From: Bacteroides faecichinchillae JCM 17102
GTDB lineage: Bacteria > Bacteroidota > Bacteroidia > Bacteroidales > Bacteroidaceae
Direction: 5' to 3'
DNA length: 64,000 nt
NCBI RefSeq assembly: GCF_000614145.1
Contig: NZ_BAKK01000012.1
Location: 1-64,000 of the forward strand
In this document: piece after piece, positions 20,632 through 28,629 of the stretch
How the letters are laid out: the number at the start of each line of letters is the position of its first letter
Position numbering within the stretch: the first letter of the stretch is position 1
Translations under genes and position numbers: made by a program
The notes under the pieces: model-generated
The model's database searches: none
Told to the model about the DNA's origin: nothing
Seen by the model: only the letters and a program-made list of their open reading frames with translations

Positions 20632-21960
20632 CTAATTCTTTACTCTTAATTCCCGTAAATCTTCTCCGGAAGGATTCTGGAAGACGCGTAATCCAAATTC
20701 CGGAATAATAGCCAATACATGATCGAACACATCAGCTTGTACTTCCTCATAAGGAACCCAGTCTTTAATGGCAGAAAAGAAATAAAGTTCCAACGGAATT
20801 CCAGTTTCAGTGGGTTGCAATTGACGAACCATGCAAGTCAGTTCCTGATTAATAGTAGGCAAACTTTTCAGATAACTATTCAAGTAAGCACGAAATACGC
20901 CCAGATTTGTTTGACGACGGCCATTTACCAATATAGAATTATCGATATGATGTTCCTTATTATATAGCTCAACCACTTTTTCTGTATTGTCAATATAATC
21001 TTTCAATAGTTGAATTTTCCGATATTTAGCCAACATCTCCGGCGTACAAAAACGTACACTACTCATATCTATATTAATAGATCGTTTCACACGTCGTCCA
21101 CCGGATTCACGCATTCCTTGCCAGTTTTGGAAAGAATCACTCACTAACAAATAAGGAGGAATTGTTGTAATGGTATTATCCCAGTTACGGACTTTCACAG
21201 TATTCAATGTGACCTCAATCACCGTACCATCCGCACCATATTTCGGCATGGAAATCCAATCTCCTACCTTCAGCATATTGTTGGCAGAAAGCTGAATACC
21301 TGAGACAAATCCCAGAATCGTATCTCTGAAGACTAACATTAATATAGCAGCAGAAGCTCCTAAACCGGTCAGTAATACCGTTGGGCTTTTATTAATCAGA
21401 ATACTTACGATAACGATAGCTCCAATAAAGAAGATCGTCACTTGAGCCGTTTGCAATAATCCTTTTAATGGTCGATCCTTAAACTGTTCCCGTTCACTGT
21501 ACACATGATAAATAGCTGCCAAGAACACACTGATAAAACGAAGAAAGACGGCAATAATATAGATCAGGCAGATACGGCGAAGAAAATCAAGTAGTCCCGA
21601 TTGTGCATGTTCCGGGAATGCTATGGGAATGGCTATATAAATAAGTATAGGTGCCACCATACGGCTAATGTGTATCATCACCTTATGGTCAAAAACTACG
21701 TCATCCCAAGTCGCCTTAGTTCGCTTCACCAATTTTGCAACCGCCCGCAAAATAATATGGCGGCAGATCACATTGGATAACAAGGCAACACCGATAATAA
21801 GTATCAATACAATCCAATTGTCTGCCTTGTTCGCCCAGGTAGCATCTACTCCCATAGATACCAGACTATGATTCACTTCCTGCATCACTGCATTGGTGGT
21901 CTCGTGCACTGCTCCGGTCTTTGTAACTACAGTCAATGTATCTACTATCACTTCTTTCAT
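20632..21960 (-). CDS. MscS-family mechanosensitive channel
   Basis: A 442-residue inner-membrane channel protein. Several N-terminal helices (first at about 48-66, IVLILIIGVALLSNVICRHI) lead to a pore-lining segment and the MscS beta domain, with the family stretch GLGASAAILMLVFRDTILGF and VGDWISMPKYGADGTVIEVT. The larger N-terminus resembles the YbdG/MscM-type group rather than minimal MscS. Such channels release solutes on hypo-osmotic shock. Its ATG overlaps the stop of the DUF4435 gene by four bases (21957-21960), so it is translationally coupled to a PARIS-like ATPase/DUF4435 pair, an unusual partner for a channel. Confidence 0.92.
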   Translation of the reverse strand: MKEVIVDTLTVVTKTGAVHETTNAVMQEVNHSLVSMGVDATWANKADNWIVLILIIGVALLSNVICRHIILRAVAKLVKRTKATWDDVVFDHKVMIHISRMVAPILIYIAIPIAFPEHAQSGLLDFLRRICLIYIIAVFLRFISVFLAAIYHVYSEREQFKDRPLKGLLQTAQVTIFFIGAIVIVSILINKSPTVLLTGLGASAAILMLVFRDTILGFVSGIQLSANNMLKVGDWISMPKYGADGTVIEVTLNTVKVRNWDNTITTIPPYLLVSDSFQNWQGMRESGGRRVKRSINIDMSSVRFCTPEMLAKYRKIQLLKDYIDNTEKVVELYNKEHHIDNSILVNGRRQTNLGVFRAYLNSYLKSLPTINQELTCMVRQLQPTETGIPLELYFFSAIKDWVPYEEVQADVFDHVLAIIPEFGLRVFQNPSGEDLRELRVKN

Positions 21961-23072
21961 ATATTACTGACACCTTCTTTTGATAAATAATCCTGAATAT
22001 CCTGCCTCAACCATTTATAATGGAGAAGTCTCTTATATGCAACGTTCTTTTTCAACATTATCTCTACGCTGATCTGACTGTTCTGATAACAGGTCAGTTC
22101 ATTTCTGAATTGTTCATTATGCTCTGCCAAACGTTTGATTTCCTGTTCCCGTTCCCGGCGTAACACAGTGCAAACAGGAATCAACAATTTCATTACCACA
22201 TTGTCCATCACATGATGTCCTTGCATATATAAATAGGTTGTTTCCGGAAGTAGCCCTAAATCTTTCAGTTCAGTCCGCAGCCCGTTCACATCATTGATAT
22301 AATAAGAAAAACGTTTTTTCAACTCAAAAAGTTTCTGATCTACCCTACGCTGCAAGGCATCCAAGCTATGTTCAGGATGCTTAAGGCTAATTTCATGCAA
22401 AGCTGTACAAGAGTGAAAGTCATACATTGGAAATGTATACGTATCCCGCTGACGGTAGAACCATACATTCCACAAGAAAAGCGGATACACTATTTCGGAA
22501 TAACGTTTCAGATAAGCATTAAAATCCAGAATAAACCGATCGTTCAATGTTGATTGTACACATACTTCATGGAGACTTTCTGCAAAGCAATGATAGTTCT
22601 CAATAGCATATGTATATGTTTGAAAAATATATTTGTTCCGATTAATTTTGCGAGAGGTGTTGGTTGCTCCTTGCAACAAGAAATCATAATCACTATCTAC
22701 ACAGGCAATCAGACTTTTTCCCAGCTCTGCTGTGTTCAGCGTATTCATAAGCACCATTTTCTTTCCTTTTGCCAATGAGGTCGCTGATGGTAGCATTACT
22801 TGAAAATAATGTTCGTCATCTTCAAACTCCTCCAAAAGAGTACGCCAGAAAGCAATATCATCATAACTTTCGACATAGGCAATAATGCGGCGGCGAGCCT
22901 TTTTCGAATAAAGTTTGTGTGCGGCACTGAAATAAGAAGAAGTCAGAGAATCTACAAGCCGGGCAGGACGTGCCGGTTTGTTTCCCTCCGTTCTCACTCC
23001 TTCTTTCCGGAAAGGAGATGGAGCGGAATCATATTTACGGTTCGTGTTACTTTTTACGGTATTGTTATTCAT
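21957..23072 (-). CDS. DUF4435 (TOPRIM-like) protein, AriB-like
   Basis: A 371-residue protein with the DUF4435 layout. The TOPRIM-type acidic residues are seen in RRIIAYVESYDDIAFWRTLL (catalytic Glu in YVES, about residue 69) and in KSLIACVDSDYDFLL (DxD, about 125). The rest is helical and basic. In the PARIS phage-defence system, AriB is a DUF4435 nuclease held inactive by the AAA ATPase AriA; the gene immediately upstream here is an AAA ATPase, so the pair has the right composition. The first 40 or so residues (SAPSPFRKEGVRTEGNKPAR) are low-complexity and are encoded by an imperfect DNA palindrome, as if a repeat had inserted into the linker. Family call good; defence role inferred, and a housekeeping role remains possible. 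Confidence 0.8.
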   Translation of the reverse strand: MNNNTVKSNTNRKYDSAPSPFRKEGVRTEGNKPARPARLVDSLTSSYFSAAHKLYSKKARRRIIAYVESYDDIAFWRTLLEEFEDDEHYFQVMLPSATSLAKGKKMVLMNTLNTAELGKSLIACVDSDYDFLLQGATNTSRKINRNKYIFQTYTYAIENYHCFAESLHEVCVQSTLNDRFILDFNAYLKRYSEIVYPLFLWNVWFYRQRDTYTFPMYDFHSCTALHEISLKHPEHSLDALQRRVDQKLFELKKRFSYYINDVNGLRTELKDLGLLPETTYLYMQGHHVMDNVVMKLLIPVCTVLRREREQEIKRLAEHNEQFRNELTCYQNSQISVEIMLKKNVAYKRLLHYKWLRQDIQDYLSKEGVSNI

Positions 23073-23105
23073 AATCTATACGTGTTCTATTCAGAAGAGA
23101 TTATT

Positions 23106-23963
23106 TTATCCCTTTTCCTTATGTAAAGGTGACATCGGAACTGACAGTTCAGCGATGTCACTTACTTCCGTTACAGCATCCAACCATCCTTCCATCACAA
23201 CAGCAGGTGAATGAGTTGTCAGAATAATCTGCACATTAGGATTCAGTTCACGAATCATTGAAATTAATTTTTGTTGCCACTCAATATGTAACGAGGCTTC
23301 CGGTTCATCCATAAACAGTACACAGTGACTACCATTTTGCACAAGTACTGTCAATAAGATTACCAACATCTGCTTTTCTCCAGAAGAGAGTTTATAAGGA
23401 AATAATAATTCTCCATCCTGATAAAAAGCGATATCATTCCGTTTACGATCTATCTTTTTACGGGTGTAACTGAAAAGGTCATCAATCATATCCTGGAAAC
23501 GGCGTTTTGCAACAGATAAAGTGGCTGCCTTCCGGCGTTGTTCTTCATTTTCACTGGAGAGGAGTTCAATCATTTTATTACCTATATTGACTTGGTAATC
23601 AAGATAACGGCGCTGTAATAAATAAAGTTGCCAATCCAATTCGGATTTCACATTCTTATCTGCCATTCGTGCAGTAAAATCTCCCATTATGAGCGGGCGG
23701 TCGTAACTGCGGATTACATCATAAGGGATATATGTTGCTTCTGGATTATCAAAAAACAGATGTACTCCGTTCTTTCCGTCACTTTTTATCTCTCCGGAAA
23801 GCTGATCCAGATAATCTACTGAACGATTGAGAATCGTCGTCTTCCCTACTCCGTTGATACCGGAGAGGATGTTCACATCGGGTCGCAGATCCCAGGCTAT
23901 ATCAAATCTATCCCAAAGACCTTGTATTTCTATACGACGGATATAATTGGCTTGTTGTTCCAT
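23106..23963 (-). CDS. AAA/ABC-type ATPase, AriA-like
   Basis: A 285-residue ATPase of the SMC/ABC-like AAA group. Walker A is GINGVGKTT (about residues 35-43), the signature motif is KLSSGEKQMLVILL (about 205-218) and Walker B is VLFMDEPEASLHIEWQQKLI. The conserved His follows in ILTTHSPAVVMEGWLD. There is no membrane part and no long coiled coil. It is followed after 33 bases by the DUF4435 gene. ATPase plus DUF4435 is the composition of PARIS (AriA senses a phage trigger, AriB acts); this ATPase is smaller than described AriA proteins. It could also be a conserved DNA-maintenance ATPase. The biochemistry is clear, the role inferred. Confidence 0.83.
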   Translation of the reverse strand: MEQQANYIRRIEIQGLWDRFDIAWDLRPDVNILSGINGVGKTTILNRSVDYLDQLSGEIKSDGKNGVHLFFDNPEATYIPYDVIRSYDRPLIMGDFTARMADKNVKSELDWQLYLLQRRYLDYQVNIGNKMIELLSSENEEQRRKAATLSVAKRRFQDMIDDLFSYTRKKIDRKRNDIAFYQDGELLFPYKLSSGEKQMLVILLTVLVQNGSHCVLFMDEPEASLHIEWQQKLISMIRELNPNVQIILTTHSPAVVMEGWLDAVTEVSDIAELSVPMSPLHKEKG

Positions 23964-23984
23964 AATATTCCACTTTAATCAAGG

Positions 23985-23992
23985 CAAATATA
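23985..23992 (-). promoter_or_regulatory. -7 box for the ATPase-DUF4435-MscS operon
   Basis: Reads TATATTTG on the minus strand, 22 bases before the ATPase ATG. It lies back to back with the EamA promoter in a 94-base divergent region. Confidence 0.5.
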
Positions 23993-24015
23993 AACAAATC
24001 AAACGATAAATTGGT

Positions 24016-24023
24016 TACCTTTG
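24016..24023 (+). promoter_or_regulatory. -7 box for the EamA transporter gene
   Basis: TACCTTTG matches TAnnTTTG, 34 bases before the ATG. No clear -33 TTTG is seen. Confidence 0.5.
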
Positions 24024-24057
24024 TAGTAGTTTTCAATAAAGGTAACAATTAGAAGTT

Positions 24058-24975
24058 ATGATCAATAGCAAGAACCTGCAAGGACACCTTTTCGCACTCA
24101 CGGCAAACGTTATGTGGGGATTGATGTCTCCTATCGGTAAATCAGCTCTACAGGAGTTTTCGCCCATTTCTGTAACTACTTTCCGTATGGTTGGTGCAGC
24201 AGTTGCATTCTGGATACTTTCTATATTTTGTAAGCAGGAACACGTGAGTCATCGTGACATGCTGAAAATATTCTTTGCTTCTTTATTCGCTTTGGTGTTC
24301 AACCAGGGAGTATTTATTTTCGGGCTTTCGCTAACATCACCTATCGATGCTTCTATTGTTACTACTACTTTGCCGATCGTTACTATGATTGTAGCTGCTA
24401 TTTATCTGAAAGAACCAATCACCAATAAGAAAGTTCTGGGAATTTTCGTGGGAGCAATGGGAGCACTTATTCTTATAATGAGCAGTCAGGCTGCAAGTAA
24501 TGGTGGAGGAAGTATTATTGGTGATTTGCTTTGCTTGGTTGCACAGATCAGTTTCTCTATTTATCTGACTGTATTTAAAGGATTGAGTCAGCAATATTCG
24601 GCTGTGACAATTAACAAATGGATGTTCATCTATGCTTCTATATGTTACATTCCTTTTTCATACTATGATATTTCTACGATCCAATGGGCTACTATTTCTA
24701 CTATTGCCATCCTGCAAGTGCTCTATGTGGTATTGGGGGGTAGTTTCCTTGCTTATCTCTGCATTATGACTGCTCAAAAGTTACTCCGTCCTACAGTAGT
24801 GAGTATGTATAATTATATGCAACCGATTGTGGCCACTATCGCTGCAATTATTATGGGAATTGGAAGTTTCGGATGGCAGAAAGGGATTGCAATAGCACTT
24901 GTGTTCTTAGGAGTATATATTGTAACACAGAGCAAGTCAAGGGCAGATTTCGAAAAAGCAGGAAAAGAATTGTAA
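24058..24975 (+). CDS. EamA/DMT-family transporter
   Basis: A 305-residue inner-membrane protein with ten predicted helices made of two EamA repeats (about residues 8-140 and 155-290). The opening AFTANVMWGLMSPIGKSAL-type stretch (seen as LTANVMWGLMSPIGKSALQE) and the repeat ends (IVTTTLPIVTMIVAAIYLKE; YNYMQPIVATIAAIIMG) are typical. Members export metabolites or amino acids; the substrate cannot be read from sequence. It is a single-gene unit, divergent from the PARIS-like operon, and ends in a small palindrome spanning its stop codon. Confidence 0.9.
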   Translation: MINSKNLQGHLFALTANVMWGLMSPIGKSALQEFSPISVTTFRMVGAAVAFWILSIFCKQEHVSHRDMLKIFFASLFALVFNQGVFIFGLSLTSPIDASIVTTTLPIVTMIVAAIYLKEPITNKKVLGIFVGAMGALILIMSSQAASNGGGSIIGDLLCLVAQISFSIYLTVFKGLSQQYSAVTINKWMFIYASICYIPFSYYDISTIQWATISTIAILQVLYVVLGGSFLAYLCIMTAQKLLRPTVVSMYNYMQPIVATIAAIIMGIGSFGWQKGIAIALVFLGVYIVTQSKSRADFEKAGKEL

Positions 24976-24988
24976 AGTTTACAATTCT
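24966..24988 (+). terminator. palindrome over the EamA stop codon
   Basis: Arms AGAATTGTAAA (24966-24976) and TTTACAATTCT (24978-24988) are perfect and separated by one base. A T run (TTTTTT) follows at about 25005. It may act as a weak terminator. Confidence 0.35.
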
Positions 24989-25021
24989 CAGCTCTCTCTA
25001 TAAGTTTTTTCCATAAAAAAT

Positions 25022-25121
25022 CCGTCACCATCACTAATTGATCTTAACTATCTAAATATTAATGATTAGCAACGTGACGGAAAGTGTGATGGCAGTGTGA
25101 CGAAAAAAATATCCGTCACAC
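25022..25121. repeat. GTGACGG-type direct and inverted repeats
   Basis: CCGTCAC at 25022-25028 is answered by GTGACGG at 25074-25080. The same core then recurs as GTGATGG (25086) and GTGACGA (25097), at 11-12-base steps. GTGTGACG (25095-25102) and CGTCACAC (25114-25121) form a hairpin with an A/T loop. No gene is present here. Confidence 0.7.
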
Positions 25122-25152
25122 TCTGTATTGTCAATCTATATAGCTAAAATCT

Positions 25153-25236
25153 GTTTCATAGAGTGAAACTATTCGTTTCTCGGTGTGAAACTTTTAGTTT
25201 CAAATAGAGAAACCAATAGTTTCAAACGCATGAAAC
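25153..25236. repeat. 22-bp-periodic array of GTTTC-N7-GAAAC units
   Basis: GTTTC starts at 25153, 25175, 25197 and 25219, exactly 22 bases apart. GAAAC starts at 25165, 25187, 25209 and 25232. Only these pentamers are conserved; the seven- and five-base spacers differ. Each unit can fold as GAAAC-N5-GTTTC. The array lies seven bases from the end of the DUF3828-like lipoprotein gene. A second array of the same type lies near 56219-56313. Confidence 0.8.
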
Positions 25237-25242
25237 ACTTTT

Positions 25243-26154
25243 TTATTCTTTATCTCTGGTTATACTATCAATACGATACTCTTGTCCTTTCTTAACCACT
25301 TTAATTTTTAAAGTTTTATTCTCCGCAAAACTTACTTGATAGGTATCTTCATTTATTGGAGTAATCTTAATAGAAGGACGTGACAAATTATCAAAATCGA
25401 AATCAAGAATCAATAAATCATATCCATGCCCATTATCTTCCAGAAACTTTTTCTTCTCAACCTCATCAAACTGTTTCAAAGCATTTGGTGTAAGGTATTC
25501 AGTACGTAAAGATGCAAGTTGGCTTGTCAATCCCTCCGGCATACTACAATATTTCAATGTGTAGGCATCATAAAAAGTTTTCAGGAATGAGAGAGGCTCA
25601 GATGTATTAATTGCCGGTATCACCGGATTGTCACATAATAAACTGTCTCCATAAAGACTACCATTCCATATCGGAGTGATATAATCAATCATATATTGTC
25701 CATCAATTTTAGCCACTCTCAAAGGAATATTTTGCATGCTTTCAAATTCACTGCCTTTCCCCCACGTATAGCTAACCATATACCAATTACCATTCAAATG
25801 TTTTACGGTTAACGTCTCAAGGACATCGTCACTAACATCTTGCGCACGTATAATTGGATCACAACCTGTTGCTGTCCTTACCCTATCAAGTTTCTCAATA
25901 AGTCCTTTGGTCAATTTAATATTAACTGATTCCAATGATCTAGAAGGATATTCAGCCAGACACACCTTGTAAAATTCCTTAATTAAATTAATTGCATCCT
26001 TTTCAACAATAGTATCTGTCGGCACCATGCTTATCCACACTGTATCTTCCTGATTATCCGCAGATCTCGTAGATATATTCTTTTTCTGATTGCCACAAGA
26101 AAAGAAAAGAATGGTACATAGTACTAATGCCAGATTGACAAATTTTAATTTCAT
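25243..26154 (-). CDS. lipoprotein with two DUF3828-like repeats
   Basis: About 303 residues, starting at the second ATG of the frame (MKLKFVNLALV); the first ATG, six bases upstream, is also possible. The signal peptide ends in a lipobox (TILFFSCGNQ). The mature part holds two related domains: INLIKEFYKVCLAEY to VAKIDGQYMIDYITP (about 58-165) and LSFLKTFYDAYTLKY to VVKKGQEYRIDSI (about 190-300). Each begins with a helix, contains a strand with NGNWYMVSYTW or EDTYQVSFAE, and ends in a strand on which YxID is conserved. This resembles DUF3828, of unknown function. The gene stands alone between repeats and meaB. Confidence 0.65.
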   Translation of the reverse strand: MKLKFVNLALVLCTILFFSCGNQKKNISTRSADNQEDTVWISMVPTDTIVEKDAINLIKEFYKVCLAEYPSRSLESVNIKLTKGLIEKLDRVRTATGCDPIIRAQDVSDDVLETLTVKHLNGNWYMVSYTWGKGSEFESMQNIPLRVAKIDGQYMIDYITPIWNGSLYGDSLLCDNPVIPAINTSEPLSFLKTFYDAYTLKYCSMPEGLTSQLASLRTEYLTPNALKQFDEVEKKKFLEDNGHGYDLLILDFDFDNLSRPSIKITPINEDTYQVSFAENKTLKIKVVKKGQEYRIDSITRDKE

Positions 26155-26209
26155 AACCATAATATTAAGAGTTAATGATTACTCTCTCTGAAAGTATCTC
26201 GATCGCTTT

Positions 26210-27303
26210 TTATTTCTTCAATTCTGCAAAATATGTATCCAACAAACTTTTAGCTGCTACAAATGAAGTCAAACTACCACCTAGCACTTGTTGTTCTCTT
26301 TCCTGAAGCATCGTTTCAATCTTCGAATTATGATAGAACTGTCACGTAGTTGTTCATTGATACTTTCATACATCCAATACTTACTCTGTTCATTACGACG
26401 ATATTCAAAATAACCATTGTCTTTTACAAAGGCGATGTATTGATCAATCATGTCCCAGATTTCCTTTATACCTATATTATAGAATCCGGAATAAGTCATT
26501 ACTTGTGGAGTCCATCCGGAATCAGGAGCAGGGAAAAGATGTAAGGCATTACGGAATTGAGTGGCAGCCAATTTTGCTCTCTCAAGGTTATCACCATCCG
26601 CCTTATTAATAACAATACCATCCGCCATCTCCATTATACCGCGTTTGATACCTTGTAGTTCATCTCCTGTACCAGCCAACTGGATTAACAAAAAGAAATC
26701 CACCATTGAGTGAACAGCAGTTTCACTTTGTCCCACTCCAACTGTTTCTACGAAAATCTTATCAAATCCGGCAGCTTCGCAAAGAATAATCGTCTCACGA
26801 GTTTTACGTGCAACTCCTCCCAAAGAACCAGCCGATGGACTAGGACGAATAAAAGATTTAGGATGCACAGAAAGTTGTTCCATACGAGTCTTATCACCCA
26901 GAATACTACCTTTACTACGCTCACTACTCGGGTCGATAGCCAAAACAGCTAGCTTTCCTCCTTTTTCTAATACATGTAATCCGAATACATCAATCGAAGT
27001 ACTTTTACCTGCTCCAGGGACGCCACTGATACCTACACGAATAGAATTTCCAGAATAAGGTAAACACTTTTCAATTACTTCCTGTGCAACCGCCTGATGT
27101 TCAGGCTTCACACTTTCTACCAATGTCACAGCCTGACTCAGAATAGTGACATCGCCTTTTACGATTCCTTCTACAAACTCTGCTACCGAAAGCTGGCGTT
27201 TTTTCGGTTTACGCTTCAAATAGGGATTCACAGATGAAGGTTGTTCGATACCTTTATTGACAACCAATCCTTTATATTCTTCACTATTTTCCGGATGTTC
27301 CAT
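26210..27303 (-). CDS. meaB: MeaB/ArgK GTPase chaperone of methylmalonyl-CoA mutase, with a frameshift
   Basis: A P-loop GTPase that loads and protects B12 in methylmalonyl-CoA mutase, used in the succinate-propionate pathway of Bacteroides. Walker A is GISGVPGAGKSTSIDVFG (about residues 93-110); base recognition is NKAD in GIVINKADGDN. The uncorrected frame stops at 26281 after a nonsense tail. With one more T on the coding strand (the AA at 26337-26338 on +), the end reads LRDSFYHNSKIETMLQEREQ and continues to SSFVAAKSLLDTYFAELKK-like residues (seen as TSFVAAKSLLDTYFAELKK), stopping at 26210. That gives about 364 residues, the usual length. mutAB are not in the window. It follows the DUF1573 gene by eleven bases. 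Confidence 0.93.
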
Positions 27304-27314
27304 AGCAGTGATTA

Positions 27315-28382
27315 TTAACGTTTGATATTTATTTCAACTTTCGGGCGTAATGGATCATTTGTTATCATCAGGATACGCAAATGATGCTTCTTATTACCCA
27401 CATCCCGTTTATGAATGGTTACTTTCAACTTGGTTGTCGCCCCTGGTTGAACAACCGTCTTTTTCAGGCTTACTCCTACAGAAGAATTGAATACTTGCAA
27501 TTTGCTGATGACTAACGGAGTTTTTCCGGTATTAGTGATTACAATATTGCGACTTACCTTCTTCTTTTTTAATAACACTTCACTGAGATCAATGTTCGTC
27601 TCAGAAAGATGAATAACAGGAGCATTTAATGAATCCTGAGCAGTCATATTAGAAAAGTTAGGAAGTAAAACCGCTGAAACAGGAATTTCATTGTCTTCAC
27701 TGACTTTATCACCCGCAAAACGAGAAAGATATACAGAAGATTGTGTGAGCCCAAAGTCTTGCAGAAGCTCTGTATCCAGTGTCAATTTAATTATACCTTT
27801 CTTACCCTTCAACAAAACATTAGGTTCCTTCTCCATTTTCAGATAAGGTGGTAAGTGCATTAATATCGGCTCATAAGGACGATCCGATAAATTAACAACT
27901 CCTATGGTGAGTGTCGGTTTTTCTCCACGATATAAATCTGAGAAAGCTATTTCATCTTTATCAATGCGAATATCCCCGATCTTAAAAGGATGAGTCTTGG
28001 TAAAGTCTTTTACTTCTTTTACTACTTCACCTGCAAATTTCAAATAGACTAGATGAGGGTCGGCATTACTATAAATTCCTACCGACTTTTCAAAATGCCC
28101 CAATGCCTTTGCATCAAAAGAAGCTTTTACTGTTCCTTTTGCTCCAGGTGCAATGGGTTCTTTTGTCCAATCGGCAACCGAACAAGCGCAAGAGGTAGTG
28201 ACATTAGTCAGTACCAAAGGCTCATTGCCTGTATTAGTGATGATATATTCTACTGTTACTGGACTCTTCCATTCAATCTGTCCAAAGTTATGAATCTCTT
28301 TATTAGAAGAGATACGGGGTTGGGCGATAGCCGCCAATGCAATAGTAAACAAAGAAAATATAGATAGTAAACGACGTTTCAT
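27315..28382 (-). CDS. secreted DUF1573 protein
   Basis: 355 residues from the ATG giving MKRRLLSIFSLF, the only start that places a signal peptide (to about AAIAQ) at the N-terminus; the open frame runs 54 codons further up but through the promoter. It contains three Ig/ASPM-like beta-sandwich repeats. The first is a DUF1573 domain with HNFGQIEWKSPVTVEYIITN and the conserved TSCACSV motif (about residues 60-66), and the last begins FSVLLKK-like and holds ITNTGKTPLVISKLQVFNSS. DUF1573 proteins are envelope proteins of unknown role in Bacteroidota. It is followed by meaB with an eleven-base gap, so the two are probably co-transcribed without an obvious functional link. Confidence 0.85.
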   Translation of the reverse strand: MKRRLLSIFSLFTIALAAIAQPRISSNKEIHNFGQIEWKSPVTVEYIITNTGNEPLVLTNVTTSCACSVADWTKEPIAPGAKGTVKASFDAKALGHFEKSVGIYSNADPHLVYLKFAGEVVKEVKDFTKTHPFKIGDIRIDKDEIAFSDLYRGEKPTLTIGVVNLSDRPYEPILMHLPPYLKMEKEPNVLLKGKKGIIKLTLDTELLQDFGLTQSSVYLSRFAGDKVSEDNEIPVSAVLLPNFSNMTAQDSLNAPVIHLSETNIDLSEVLLKKKKVSRNIVITNTGKTPLVISKLQVFNSSVGVSLKKTVVQPGATTKLKVTIHKRDVGNKKHHLRILMITNDPLRPKVEINIKR

Positions 28383-28405
28383 ATAATACTTTTTATTTTG
28401 ATGCA

Positions 28406-28413
28406 CAAATGTA
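28406..28413 (-). promoter_or_regulatory. -7 box for the DUF1573-meaB unit
   Basis: Reads TACATTTG on the minus strand, 24 bases before the chosen ATG. It supports the internal start rather than the longer open frame. Confidence 0.45.
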
Positions 28414-28521
28414 GGGGTTTTAGATGAGATAATGAACGGATTGAAAGGAATATTAACGAGATCATCTGTCCCTTTCAAAGGAGATAATAGCCACATTCTA
28501 TTCTTGTTTTCCCATAAAACA

Positions 28522-28575
28522 TAAATAAACACAGATATCTGCAAAGTTTTTTGCAGATATCTGTGTTTATTTATA
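28522..28575. terminator. strong terminator after the first macroglobulin gene
   Basis: A perfect 25-bp inverted repeat (28522-28546 with 28551-28575) and a four-base loop. The arms contain CACAGATATCTGCAAA. It separates the macroglobulin unit from the DUF1573-meaB unit on the same strand. Confidence 0.9.
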
Positions 28576-28629
28576 CTTCATCTTTCAAAAAGAATTATCT
28601 CAAATTGTTTGTTGTTCTTTAGGATAATT

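Noticed and set aside
23106..23963. ABC transporter ATPase
   Set aside because: No permease is in the operon, and the partner is a DUF4435 protein; the sequence fits the DNA-repair/defence type AAA ATPases better.
25153..25236. CRISPR array at the 22-bp repeats
   Set aside because: Only five-base arms are conserved, the spacing is 22 bases in total, there is no true repeat-spacer structure, and no cas genes are nearby.
28383..28544. Longer N-terminus of the DUF1573 protein
   Set aside because: It would run through a terminator arm and a promoter box and would bury the signal peptide.
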